The notes below the pieces were generated by a model. It saw only the letters and a program-made list of their open reading frames with translations. It searched no databases and was not told the DNA's origin. A stretch of 64,000 nt of DNA from Limnomonas spitsbergensis (Eukaryota > Chlorophyta > Chlorophyceae > Chlamydomonadales), in NCBI GenBank assembly GCA_037349105.1, contig JAYJMM010000090.1:1724001-1788000 (forward strand). The letters are read 5' to 3'. Shown piece by piece: positions 32,300 through 44,000 of this stretch. The translations under genes and the position numbers were made by a program. Position 1 is the stretch's first letter. Each line of letters opens with the position of its first letter.

Positions 32300-35200
32300 T
32301 TGTTTTGTTGGTACTAAGGTAACGCAAAAAACGCCCTAGGTCTCTGAGCGAGCCTGCAGGTAGAACGAACTGGTAAGCCAGAACCAGAAAGAACCAGTCA
32401 CTGTCCGCCCGACTCTGACCCATGGCAACTGCCGATCGACCTATTGCAGCATCTAATGTGGGTCTACCGGGACTTACCTCTTGCTTATGCTGAAAGCGAA
32501 GTCACTCGTCGCGCCGGATCGGACTCCTTATCGTCGACTCTTTGTTGTGATTCAATCACAAGGGCAAGTGGCCAGGGACGTCGATGATCGCCACCTCCGT
32601 CAGTCAGTCGTGAACCCTGTCTCTGTTTTTTTGCTTCAGTATTGATGTTTGGCGGATAGCTTATGGGAGTGCCTCGGTAGTTCGGTATATTCGGCCTTCA
32701 CTACAGTCCGTACGCCCATTTCGCACATGTTCACACATGCGGCTACTAGATTTGAGCGGGCCCAGAGGTGTGACGTTATTGACATGTGGCTACTAGCACG
32801 GCCAGCACGGCCCGGATAGCCACGTGCACGTGTCTTTCCTCTTGTGCCTTCTCCCTTGACTTTCCTAGCTGTCATTTTGTTTGCCGATGTGGCCAAGCTT
32901 CATTTCAGCATGGCCCAGAGGTGTAATGTCATTAACTTCTAGGCATGTGCACATCCCTTTTGTTCACACCGTGCAGCTTTGCATGCAGGAGAAGCACTTG
33001 TAAACCCCGTTCTGAGGGGGTGTAAAAGGTTTAAAAGGGCCATGACGACTCCAATGCACAGAACCACACCCTTGTACCGTATGCTCAGCTCCCTACCTGC
33101 ATGGCTGCATGCACGGCGCCTCAACCATCCCGTTCGCACCGAGCCCTAGTCGTATGCACTGCAACACTGTCACAGTGCCCTTCATGTATGTCAAGGACGT
33201 GACACCTCTGGGCCCTGCTCAAAAAGGCTCGGTTGCGTGGGCGCCGAACTAAAGGGTGCCCTTAATGTATGTGCAGCCCCATGCCCATTCGTGCACCGCT
33301 CATACCGGGGCAGCCTTGTGGATATGCGCCTCCCGATATTTCAAGATGTGAAGTTTTGTGAAGCTTGTACATTCCAGCAGAGCATCATATTACAATAATT
33401 CCATGCATGCCACATGGGCCTGCAAACCGGTACATGCACTTCATTCGATAGGACAGCAAGAAAAAAACAGCGATCCCCCGGGCCAGCAACCAACACTCAA
33501 CCACATTAAAGTAGCGTGGGAACGACTCCCATAGTGCAGAAGATGCCCCGTTCATAAACATGACGCGTGTGCAAACGAGTTTGGTCGAGAACCGACCCAA
33601 AAATTAAGAAGGTTTGCCAAAGTGTTTGAGTAAAATGTGAGAAAAGTCTGTAAAACTATGTGTGATTGGTATATGGAACTTATGTAATTAAAAAATAACC
33701 GGACCCCTGCTCCTAGCGAGGCTCTGGACATCTCTACCGCACTGACTGCTGCAGCTTATCAGCTTGGGCCAGCGCTGTGGTTCAGCAAGAGTAGGTTTGA
33801 AGCTAGGATCCGATCCTGGAACGAATTCGAGCATTTCAGCTGCATTTCTGAAGTTTTTTTGAAAAAGACGAAAACATACCGGTACAAGTAAAGAACGGTG
33901 CATACCCGCTGGGCCCTGCTAAAAAACAAACAAGTGACTGCCATCAAAGTAACTTCAAACATTACACAAGTCACAAGGCAAACTGGCTATCCACACGCCG
34001 TGCAGAATTTGCTACTTCTGTGGCGCCGTTTGGCTAATCCCCCCAAATATACACTTCCATCAACCTAGCACTTTCCAAAAGTGCTCAGAAACGTCCCCTT
34101 CATACCAGGGCATCATTAAGTGATGCCACTGAGGCCTACATAATTAACGAACAAGACATTTTAGCCACCAAAGGAAATAATTTGAGTAAGCACGGGGCGT
34201 GGCTTTGGTAGAGCTTCACACAAGGCCCTTGCGCCAAGCCAAACCTTCGGGGCCAGACTCAAGGCATACGCCTTAGAACCAGGCCCCAGAATCTATGCTC
34301 ACGCTCCACCTGCAATTTGTTTAGAACGGAGCATACCACCTGCAATTTGTGTAAAGGAACCGTGCCTCAGATAACTAGAGAGGTTAAGGCCCATAGGACT
34401 ACCATATTTCAGGCAAACGGACAGGCCACAGGCAAAAGTCCAAGAAAGGACACAGCAAACGTCAGACTAGAGCCGAAACAGACTTGTGAAGGCAACGCGC
34501 TTTAGATGATGTACCGTATCCTCACAGTCTGCAGTATAAGACTTCCTGGTCTGCCGTAAAGCGGTGCATGACTGGAAACACTGATGAAAATAGTGGGTTG
34601 TACCACTGTACCAATAGCCCCGGTTCACGAACATTTCCCCAGAACCAGCTCAGTCGGTATTTGTGAGTTTCGAGTTCTAGTACGGCACATTATAAATTGC
34701 TCCACCGTTGGACACCAACACTGCCACAAGAAGGAAGGAAGGAAGTTTTCTGACGATTATTCATCTACAAAATGAAACAAAGTAGCACTATAGTGAAAAC
34801 ACGGTTTGCAGGTCTGATCCCCGCCACATTTCGAATTACAGCATTCAATGATGTGCAAGGATTCCTTCATCAGGGCTGGGGGATCCACCTCTTGGATATG
34901 TGGAAACACTGAATGTCTACCCCCCAAATAAGAACGCGAGTGATTTCACGTATCGGATTGTAGACATTAGTACCTAGTCGACTTTCATTCCGCGCAATCC
35001 CCCGCAATCGCCTTGTAGGGACTCGTGTAGGTACATCAATACAGTGTGGCTCGTGTACAGGCTGCAATGGCTCAAGAAGCAGCAAAAGGCGCATTCAGCT
35101 GCAAAAGGAGAGAGAATCCAGTTAGCTGGTAAATAGGATGGATGGGGGACTAAGCGGGCCAAGACGCTTGGAAATCCTCAGGCTGGTGCCTCAGTATCTG

Positions 35201-35499
35201 TATAAAGCACCACATGCTAACAGCTGGTAAAAGGTGGCTCTGTGAGCACACAATAAAAAAGGGACTATACGGGGCCAAACCTAAAAGCCATGAAGTGAGG
35301 TTTGAAAACCCTGGAAATTAAGAGGGAAGAAAGGAAACGCCAACACTAGGTCATCAGTAGGCACTACCACGGAGGTAGCCACCGGGTAGGCTACGCCAGC
35401 CGGTCAAGCCAGTCAGCCCCCCCCCATGGCATGGCATCGACTTCAAAGCTTAAGCTAACCTAGGCCCTTCCAGAATCGACAAAAAGGCGGACGCGGTAC
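32300..35499. other. Repeat-flecked intergenic stretch
   Basis: Dispersed repeat A occurs forward at 33190-33262 and reversed at about 32757-32790 and 32880-32935. A short repeat B core is at 33898-33925. No gene recognised; frames here are short and featureless. Confidence 0.45.
33190..33262 (+). repeat. Dispersed repeat A, representative copy
   Basis: The core CACCTCTGGGCCCTGCTCAA continues AAAGGCTCGGTTGCGTGGGC. Other copies: 30041-30095, 38718-38750 (truncated), 56640-56700 and 56775-56825 forward; 32757-32790, 32880-32935, 53620-53680 and 55995-56030 reverse; diverged copies at 23500-23560 and 27385-27450. Confidence 0.8.
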
Positions 35500-38011
35500 T
35501 CAGCCGTGATATTGGCAGAGACAAGTGCCATTCTTCTTGCACTGGATTCCCCTCGTGGTGATTCCACTGCAACGAACGGCATGGGGTGCACCCTGCAGCA
35601 CAACATACAGAGGTTGTTGTGCAACCTGCGGTGGACTGTACTGAGGCTCCTGCTGTGCTGACTGCCGTGGACTGTACCCAGGCTGCTGATGTGCCGACTG
35701 CTCTGCGGCTGACCGTAATGAGGCTGCTGCTGTGCAGACTGTGGTGGACTGTACAGCTGCTGCAGCTGTGCAGACTGCGGCGGATTGTGCTGCTGCTGCT
35801 GCTGTGCAGACTGTGGCGGACTGTATAGCTGCTGCTGATGTGCAGACTGCGGCGGACAGTACCGCTGCTGCTGCTGTACAGACTGTGGCGGACCGTACTG
35901 CTGCTGCTGCTGTGCAGACTGTGGCTGACCACACTGCTGCTGCTACTGCTGCTGTGCAGACTGTGGCAGACTGTACTGCTGCTGCTGCTGTGCAGACTGT
36001 GACAGATCGTACTCCTGCTGCTGCTGTGCAGACTGTGGCGGACCGTGCTGCTGCTGCTGCTGCTGTGCAGACTGTGGCTGACCGTACTGCTGCTGCTGAT
36101 GTGCAGACTGTGGCGGACCATACTGCTGCTGCTGCTGTGCAGACTATGGCGGACCGTCCTGCTGCTGCTGATGTGCAGACTGCGGCGGACAATACTGCTG
36201 CTGCTGCTGTGCAGACTGTGGCGGACCGTACTGCTGCTGCTGCTGTGCAGACTGTGGCGGACCGTGCTGCTGCTGCTGCTGTGCAGACTGTGGCTGACCG
36301 TACTGCTGCTGCTGATGTGCAGACTGTGGCGGACCATACTGCTGCTGCTGCTGTGCAGACTATGGCGGACCGTCCTGCTGCTGCTGATATGCAGACTGCG
36401 GCGGACAATACTGCTGCTGCTGCTGTGCAGACTGTGGCGGACCGTACTGCTGCTGCTGCTGTGCAGACTGTGGCTGACCGTACTGTTGCTGCTGATGTGC
36501 AGACTGCGGCGGACCGTACTGCTGCTGCTGATGTGCAGACTGTGGCGGACCGTGCTGCTGCTGCTGCTGCTGTGCAGACTGTGGCTGACCGTACTGCTGC
36601 TGCTGCTGTGCAGACTGTGGTGGACCGTACTGCTGCTGCTGCTGTGTAGACTGTGGCTGACCGTACTGCTGCTGCTGCTGTGCAGACTGTGGCGGACCGT
36701 ACTGCTGCTGCTGATGTGCAGACTGTGGCGGACCGTACTGCTGCTGTGTAGACTGTGGCGGACCGTGCTGCTGCTGCTGCTGTGCAGACTGTGGCGGACC
36801 GTACTGCTGCTGCTGATGTGCAGACTGTGGCTGACCGTACTGCTGCAGCTGCTGTGCAGACTGTGGCGGACTGTACTGCTGCTGCTGCTGCCGAGCAGAC
36901 TGTGGCAGACCGTACTGCTGCAGTTGCTGTGCAGACTGTGGCAGACTGTACTGCTGCTGCTGATGTGGAGACTGCGGCGGACCGTGCTGCTGCTGCTGAT
37001 GTGCAGACTGTGGTGGACCGTACTGCTACTGCTGATGTGGAGACTGCGGCGGACCGTACTGCGGCTGACTGCAGTGAGGCTGACCGTACTGCGGCTGACC
37101 GTACTGCGGCTGACCGTACTGAGACTGCTGCTGTGCAGACTGCGGAGGAGCACACAGCGGCAGACCATACAGCGGTAGACAACACTGCAGCGGACCGTAT
37201 TGCGGCGAACTGTACTGCGACATGCCGTACAGCAGTGGGTCGTACTGCGGCGGACTGTACTGTGGTGGACCATACTGCGGCGGACGGCACAGCGGCGAGC
37301 CGTACTTCGGCAGTCCGCACCGCGCCGGACCGTTCTGCGGCAGGCCGTACAGCGGCTGCAGTTTCCTCTTTGACCCACCCGCACCCTGCACCACCCCATT
37401 GGCAAGTTAGCGGCAAAAAAGGCAGGCTGCTCATATCAAGTGACAGCTGACTGTGTCAGTCTGGTGCGCTCTTCACTGCGCTATTAACGGTGTGGGCATG
37501 GTCGACACCGAGTGCTGACATTTAATGAGGCCGGAGGTGGCTTAATGGCGTGAACAGCGGCATACTTATGCCAGCAGGCGCACATGATTGTCAACATTTG
37601 GATGTGCTCAAGGCAGGACATCTACACAGCCCACGTGCGCGGATGATGCACAGCCCACACAGCCCTCAAGGCCGGGCTGTTTGTGGTGGTCGCATGGTTG
37701 AGACCCAGTGCTGAAAGAGAGGGAGGCCAGCCGGAAAAGGGTGAACAGTGACTTACTTGGTTGGTTGTGTGTTCCATAGCATGAAGCAGGTCGTAGTTCG
37801 GTGTCATCGGGTCGTCATCCGTGCTGGGCATCTCCCACCGGCATTTGGGGCAGCACTTGAGGTGGTTGGCGTTCGGTAGCAGTTTGCCCAGGCATGCCTT
37901 GCACAGGGTGTGTCCGCAGACCCTTTGAATGGGGCAATGCTCGCCATGTACACCGTCGTAAGCCTCCAGACAGGCATTGCAGACATAGCAGTCAGGCATA
38001 TCCGTTGACAT
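35500..38011 (-). CDS. RING finger protein with Gln/Tyr/Pro repeat domain and C-terminal Cys motif (damaged)
   Basis: Exon 1, 38011-37757, starts at ATG and encodes a C3HC4-type RING: Cys8/11/14, Cys32-x-His34, Cys37/40, Cys54/57. It ends at a strong donor, CAA|GTAAGT. Exon 2 begins at 37385 after a CTAAC branch-like site and TGCAG acceptor, in phase 0. It gives a basic GSKRK stretch, then about 600 residues of Tyr-containing Pro/Gln repeats (QYGPPQYSPPQYDP-like, then 12-residue PPQSAQQQQQYG units). The end is C-x9-C-x5-C-x-C-x2-H before TGA at 35502. RING proteins are usually E3 ubiquitin ligases; the repeat resembles prion-like low-complexity domains. The repeat frame has three TAG codons (37028, 36362, 36146), each one base from CAG, and a 5-base insertion near 35700. 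As given it cannot make the full protein. The same stretch also reads open in an Ala/Val/Ser frame. Confidence 0.68.
35740..37075 (-). repeat. 36-base CAG-rich tandem repeat
   Basis: Thirty-odd units on the minus strand of (CAG)3-6, TACGGTCCGCCACAGTCTGC and ACAG, with length changes in multiples of three. A higher-order duplication of 216 bases (six units) is visible: 36090-36290 repeats at 36306-36506, including a C-to-T change that makes TAG in both copies. Confidence 0.95.
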
Positions 38012-39710
38012 GATGAGCTTAGAGGTTCAGATGCCGCTGCCGATGTTGCTGCTGTGATTTTGGCCGCCGATGATTTAGTCGACCTGAGCACATGATGGAC
38101 AAGGGTAGGACAGGCACCTCAGAAGAAACATGTGACCCTCCTGCGGGTACACAGCCCCCATGCATGTATGCACAGCCCACACAGCCCCCATGCACAGCCC
38201 ACACAGCCTCCATGAGCATGCAACTGCCCAACCCCCACCCATGTTCTTTCTGATTCATTATAGCCTGCAAAAACGCACCATGCGCTTTTGGATATGACAC
38301 GATTTCCCCTTGAGACAAGAGACGAATCTAAGAACACAAGACCCAAACCATTTCAGCTATGGTTGGTTTATGAAGGTTATCACCAACGCACTGTTCGGGG
38401 CGGACACGATCCCTTCCATAGTTCCGTCCTTCCATACCTGCTCGAAAGCCCGGATTGGACAGATGCCCACCCTGCTCACGGACTTAAATCTTCTGTACTT
38501 GATCACAAGGGGAAAGATAAGATAAACATAACACAAGGGCGGTCATGTCAATTTCAAAACTTGACCGACAGCCTTGTTGGCACACAGGCCTTCTTGGCTG
38601 TTCAGCCCGTAGGCTTGGATCTGAAATTCACTGCAAATGTGCGCCCTGCTGTCATACAAACAAGTGTCTTGCATCTTTATCCATGATTCTTTAGGTGATT
38701 TCAAAACCACAGTTTATGACATGACACCTCTGGGACCTGCTCAAGATTGCAATTACCGGTTTCTTCTTCTTGTAAAACAAAACATCTTGAAGCTTGGTTG
38801 TTCAAGCAATACCAAGTTCAAATGGCATTCCTGCAAGCAACCTCGAGTGCAAACTTTGACATTCCTGCAAGCAACCTCGTGTGCAACCTTTGACCTTCCA
38901 AGCCTGCATTTGAAGGTTTCAACCCAGGGATAATTGCTTACTAGGCTCTAGCAAACTGCTCGTGCTAACGAGCTTGGGAAGCCGAGAGTAGATCGAATGA
39001 TTTGGTTAGGAGCTCTCGCTGCTTTAATAAGCTATGAACTCAAGATGGGAGTTCAGTGGCTGCAATTCTGCCTTGTGGTCACAAGACAGGATTTGCCTCA
39101 CGTGGAGATGATAGATCTTGAGCAAGGATGCCGGTCTCGACTTGGTCGCGATGTGCGCATGCATTACCAAAGGCGGAGCAGCGCGGCGATCATCTCAATG
39201 TAGCGGGCCTTAAGCTCTTGTAAATCCTCCGATCTCTAATCTTCAACGTGGGATTGGATCGTATGATCGGTATGGTTACCATAATACAAACGGCAACACG
39301 AGTAGTGACTGTTACTTCTTGCGAAAAGAGTATGAAGGCAAGCCCGAACAGTTTGAATTGTGACACGTAGGCAGTCCAAGGCAAGGTTTTACGCCTGTGA
39401 AGTAGGCACAACTGGCTGGCAGCTCTACAGATGTGTCGCGGTCACCGAAATATCGAGCAATAATTGGAGGCCAGCACCCTTGCCTTAAAACGTTTGTCAC
39501 CAGAGGGTTCATGTCACGGTATAATGCAGTATACGTGCCAAAACCGTAGGGACCGCTGACGCGTCCCCGTAGACTCCGCAGCTTCCCTGCAGAGCCCCCT
39601 TTTTAGGGTTAGACGCCCAGCTTCCCACTTTCGGGAAGATCGGGACCAGGATTTCCCGTACTCTAGTAATAAGGGCCTGCGGGGACATTGTATCCCGGCT
39701 TGCCCATTGT
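38012..39710. other. Upstream of the RING gene; no gene recognised
   Basis: CCACACAGCCCCCATGCA repeats at 38150-38220. A truncated repeat A at 38718-38750. CATTCCTGCAAGCAACCTCG duplicated at 38826 and 38862. A 132-codon frame at 38288-38686 (+) lacks an ATG at its start and shows no domain. Confidence 0.45.
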
Positions 39711-40181
39711 CCACCACTTCGTTCCTTTTAAGTGGACAGGCCTCTATTTGTAACCAGCACCGGCTAGATCTCGGAATCCTACCCAGTGAAGTGCATCAAA
39801 GCCAGTACCACTAAGTCAGTCAAGTCTAGATCAGCGACCCAGCCATCTAGCAAGCACGAGAACACCTAACCCGAAGCCCAGCCCAACCTAGGACTACGTC
39901 GTCCGCAGTCTACGGCTACGGCTTCGCCCGCTACACGCGGTAAGTGACTCATAACGACCTGCAGGGTTCGCGACCCGTCAGGCCATTAGTCTTAGCTCTA
40001 CAAGCGGCCAGCTCCGCGCCTGTCACCTAGAAGTTCCAGCCACAGCCTAACGCGCAGCGCATTCGCGGCCAGCGTGTAGGCGCTGAGTCCGCCCGTAGGC
40101 GTCCGCCACTCAGTGGGGAAGAAGTCCGCCACGGACCCGAAGCAACAATCACGTGTCCACTTAAAAGGACGAAGTGGGTCT
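39711..40181. repeat. Inverted repeat pair around a 420-base interval
   Basis: CACTTCGTTCCTTTTAAGTG at 39715 is repeated inverted, with one base deleted, ending at 40176 (ACTTAAAAGGACGAAGTG). No target duplication is evident. It could be the ends of a small inverted-repeat element or structured leader sequence of the adjacent retroelement. Confidence 0.55.
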
Positions 40182-40589
40182 AGCCTGATCAGCCTGATCC
40201 AACGAATCCTGCTAAAGGTGCATGTGCTGTGAACTTGAATTTCTTTTTGAAGACAGCGGATCTGCCTTGGACAGCTAGAAATCACTTAGCAGAGGATTCT
40301 CCATAGAACCCAAGTCAATTCCTGCTTGCGCTGGGCGTGGCAACCCAGAAGCATACGTAGCTTGAAGATCAGGCTGTGGAGTTATAAACCCAGCTGATAT
40401 TGCCTGTGCGCGTGGCCTGCATTTGTGGTAGAGTGCACAACCCGCGTGTTGACAGAAGTGAGCAAGGATCCGGGATCCAAGTTTAAAAGCGGCAACCCAA
40501 GACTGTGTGCAGGAATCATCCGAAGCTGCAGATTGCAGCCTGAGCGGAGCCTGCGGAGCCTGAGGAGGAAGCTGCGCGACAAATCGGCA

Positions 40590-40860
40590 GAGGAATAGCG
40601 GACGAGACCAGCAAGGAATAGCGGACGAGACCGGCAAGGAATAGCGGACGAGACCGGCAATCCAGAAGAACCTAAGGGAGAAGCTGCGCGACAGATCTGC
40701 AAGGAATAGCGGACGAGACCAGCAGCCCAGTAGGAATCAAGGGAGCTACGGATCGCAGCTGGAGAGGAACCTGCAGAGTCCAAGGGAGAAGCTGCGCAAC
40801 AGATCGGCAAGATAGCGGACGAGACAGCAATCCAGAAGGTTAACAACCCCGCCAGACCCA
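40590..40860 (+). repeat. Imperfect tandem repeats before the gag-protease frame
   Basis: AGGAATAGCGGACGAGACC occurs four or five times, mixed with AAGGGAGAAGCTGCGCGACA-type units repeated three times. They lie in what would be the retroelement leader. Confidence 0.75.
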
Positions 40861-41009
40861 TTAAAAAAAATTCCCGTGCTTGACCTGTCTAGCAGTGCCT
40901 AACCAACCTGCAGAAGGTAGAGGAGAACGGAAGCAACGCTTTAAGCTAGTGGCCAAGCGCTGTGGGCCCACACAGTCGAGCTGGCACAGCTGTTCAGCAA
41001 CTTAGTACA

Positions 41010-44000
41010 ATGCAGGAAGCATTTTTAGATCCTAACCGCCATCAGCACCCAGATACTGCAAGACGCAGCGGGCGAGTGAGAGGGATGGAACCAGGGGATG
41101 ACCCTATGACGCCTATAAATGCAGCCGTAGCCGAGGAGGCTAGGCAAATCGCCCTTGAACTATTGGGGGATGAATATGCAGGGATAGGGGAAAACAAGGC
41201 CCTATGGGTCGACAGTGCCAGACCCTTGGATGCGGGTACAGTGCATGTGGAAGTTACACGCAGGGGCATCGGACGAGGTGGCATCGCGCGCATTCCCCCC
41301 CAGGGCCAAGCCAGGAGGAAGAGCAATGGCCAGTTCCCGGCGATGAGTCCCTGGACCCGACCTCAGAGCCACCCACTGTGAGGTCTCAGACCAGTGGTGT
41401 AGGAGAGGGTGGCGTGCCAGCGCGACCTCCGGATGACCTGCCTGTGAAGGCAGAAGGGGAAAGAGGCGAGGCTGAGCCCAGACCAGACCAGGAGCCCCAG
41501 CAGGAACCCGCAGTGGTCAGGGGGATGGTCCAGTCAACAGTGGTCAAGATGGAGCGGACAAGATCCAGCGAACAGCAGTCCCAAGGGGAGTCAGCAGAAA
41601 CAACGGTGGGGCTGCGGGAGCTGCAGAAACGCGGCAACGCAGAAGCCACGACAACGCAGGCCGCCACGGGCTGGCCCACACGCCAAGGTGGAGCCGCCAG
41701 ATCAGCGCGGGGGAATACAGGCGCCAATGGGAGTCCCGCCCAGGCCAGATCTGCACAGGATGAAACAGGCAAGGCCGCCCCGTATCCCGGCAGAGGAAGC
41801 AACAGAAGCATCGACATACGGCACACCCCAGTCCAGGTTCCCAGCTAGCGCAAACAGGCAAAGGCAGGAGGCCGTGGCCGAAGGCAACAGCAGGGAAAAG
41901 GAGGACAGCGGCCAGGCTAACAGCCTTTACGGGTACTTCATCAACCCGGAGTGGACGCCTATCCCGGGGGAGCGGCGCCCGGCAGTGGGAGAACACGCAG
42001 GGAGCGTAAGCCAGCCGGGTGCGGCGGAACTACCAAGAGAACTCCAGCCAATCGGATGGGCAGACATCCTGCAATGGGCAGCGCGGCTATGGCAGCAGGT
42101 GTGCTCCAGGTGTTTCGCCCACCTCAGCGATCAGACCCAGGCTATCGAGGAGTTCCAAAGCCACCACCTGGCGGAATGGGCGACAAAGGCCCTTATGGGC
42201 ATCCCCCACACGGGGCAGGACAGGGCCACGCTGCTGGCAGCCCTGCGCAGAGTGTCCAGAGGAGGAGCAGGGCCAGAGGCGGCCCTAGCTGTCAAGGCCT
42301 TCGCCGACGGGTGGTGCAACGGCGCAGCAGGGGACCAGGATGAGCCCGAATCGGAGCAAGGGGAGCTCGAGGAGTGGGAAGGGTTCGAGGCATCCAGACT
42401 GCAGCAAGACGACCGCAGGGAGGTGCGATGGCAGGAGCAGACGGAAGGGACCGCACATGCTGCAAGCCAAGCCAGATGGGAGCGCCTGGAAGCCAGCAAT
42501 GAGCCCAGCCTCCGGAACCAGCGGCTGGACGTAGGGCGCAGACCCAGACCCAGCAGCCCAGCGGCCAGCGAACAGCCCAGGACAACCGGCTTCCAACAGG
42601 GCCCAGTGCCAAGAAGGGCCAGCAGGCAAGAATCCCACGACCTGCTGCGCTTCGTGGATCATACGGGACACAGCGGCCAAGAGGGCCAGGTGGACCACAT
42701 TGCTGAGTTCCTGCGGGGACAAGCAGCACAGGCACGAGGCAGGCCGGAGAGGAGCCAAGGCCCCAGCCAAGTTGCCGTTCAGGAAATCAACCCGGCAGGT
42801 ACCACCGGGGGAGACTACCAGCAAAGGCAGGACAGCAGGGACGACTGCCTGTCAGCTTCCGAGGCAAGGGAGTACACGGGTGGAACGCAGCCCAGCAGGC
42901 ACGGCAGTTACCAGCCCAGTAGGCAGGCGGAGTCAGAAGAGGATAGGCGCCAGGACCCAGCGATGCAGCCTTCGGAGGGCAGCAGCCGCCCCAGAAGTGT
43001 GGCAAGCATGAGGCCATCTGGGGGCGGGCAGTCCCAGCTGAGCGCAGACCGCAGAGACCAACGGGACCAGCGCAAGCAAGGCCCAGCCAGGAACGACGGC
43101 GGCGGATCTGGCTCGGACCCCAGCATATCAGACTCGGAGGATACAGAGGGTCGCGGCCCAGGCTCCGGCAGGGAATCTGCGAGACAAAGAAGGGAAAGGT
43201 TAACCCAGGAACAGGCGGAGACAAACATACGGCTGCAGCAACAGATGATCCTGCAGTTGGCTGGGGGAACGCGGTTCACCAAGATCCCCAACATTCAGGG
43301 CAATGTGCCAGTGCTGGACATGTCCCAACCGGGGGCAGTCGCGGCCAGGCAATACTGCCAGGCCTGCAGCTCATGGGGCTCGCACAACCGCCTGGCTTTA
43401 TCGGACGAGCCGCCAGCCCTGGCAGTGGTGATCAGCACCCCAAGGAGACAAAGCCTCCAGGGAGGTCGGGCGGATCCAAGAGGCATGGAGTGCCCCGGCG
43501 GTCGGGCCGCCCAGCGAGGTATCCTTACTCACCCTGTGGATCAGGGTGGTCCAAAGGGAGGTGGGCAAGCCAACTTCAGACGAGAGGGCAGCAATCACCG
43601 GCCTCAAGCTGGGGGTCAAGACCACCTTGGACCCAGGCGTCAAGCCAGAGGAGACCGTGGAGGCGTTTGCCCATCGAGTCATGTCTACAGCAGAGCTGCT
43701 GCAAATCTCCAGAGACGCAGTGGACCACTTCGGCAGGAGGCATTCGGTGGCCCACATGTTCTACGAAGGGCTGCCGGGGGCAGTCAGAGTGAAGCTGACA
43801 GCATTTATCATGACCGTGCCAGGGTACATGCACATGACAGACGAGGGCTAGGTAGAGGTCCTGACGCAGCAGGTGCTGCTATGGGAGAGGTTCGCCCTGG
43901 AATTGGGGGACCTGGCTGCCATGGACACCAGGCAGGGGCCGGGAGACCATCAGCAGAGGAGCAAGGGGGAGCAGCAGGCGGGACGCGGCAGACGAGATCG

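Noticed and set aside
35450..37405. Ser/His-rich frame (SLHSSSSSTVR) across the CAG repeat
   Set aside because: It is the third reading of the 36-base repeat and ends in unrelated sequence. The Q/Y/P frame alone joins the RING exon in phase and carries sensible flanks.
38288..38686. 132-codon frame as a gene
   Set aside because: The frame begins without ATG, lacks a domain, and ends inside unremarkable sequence.
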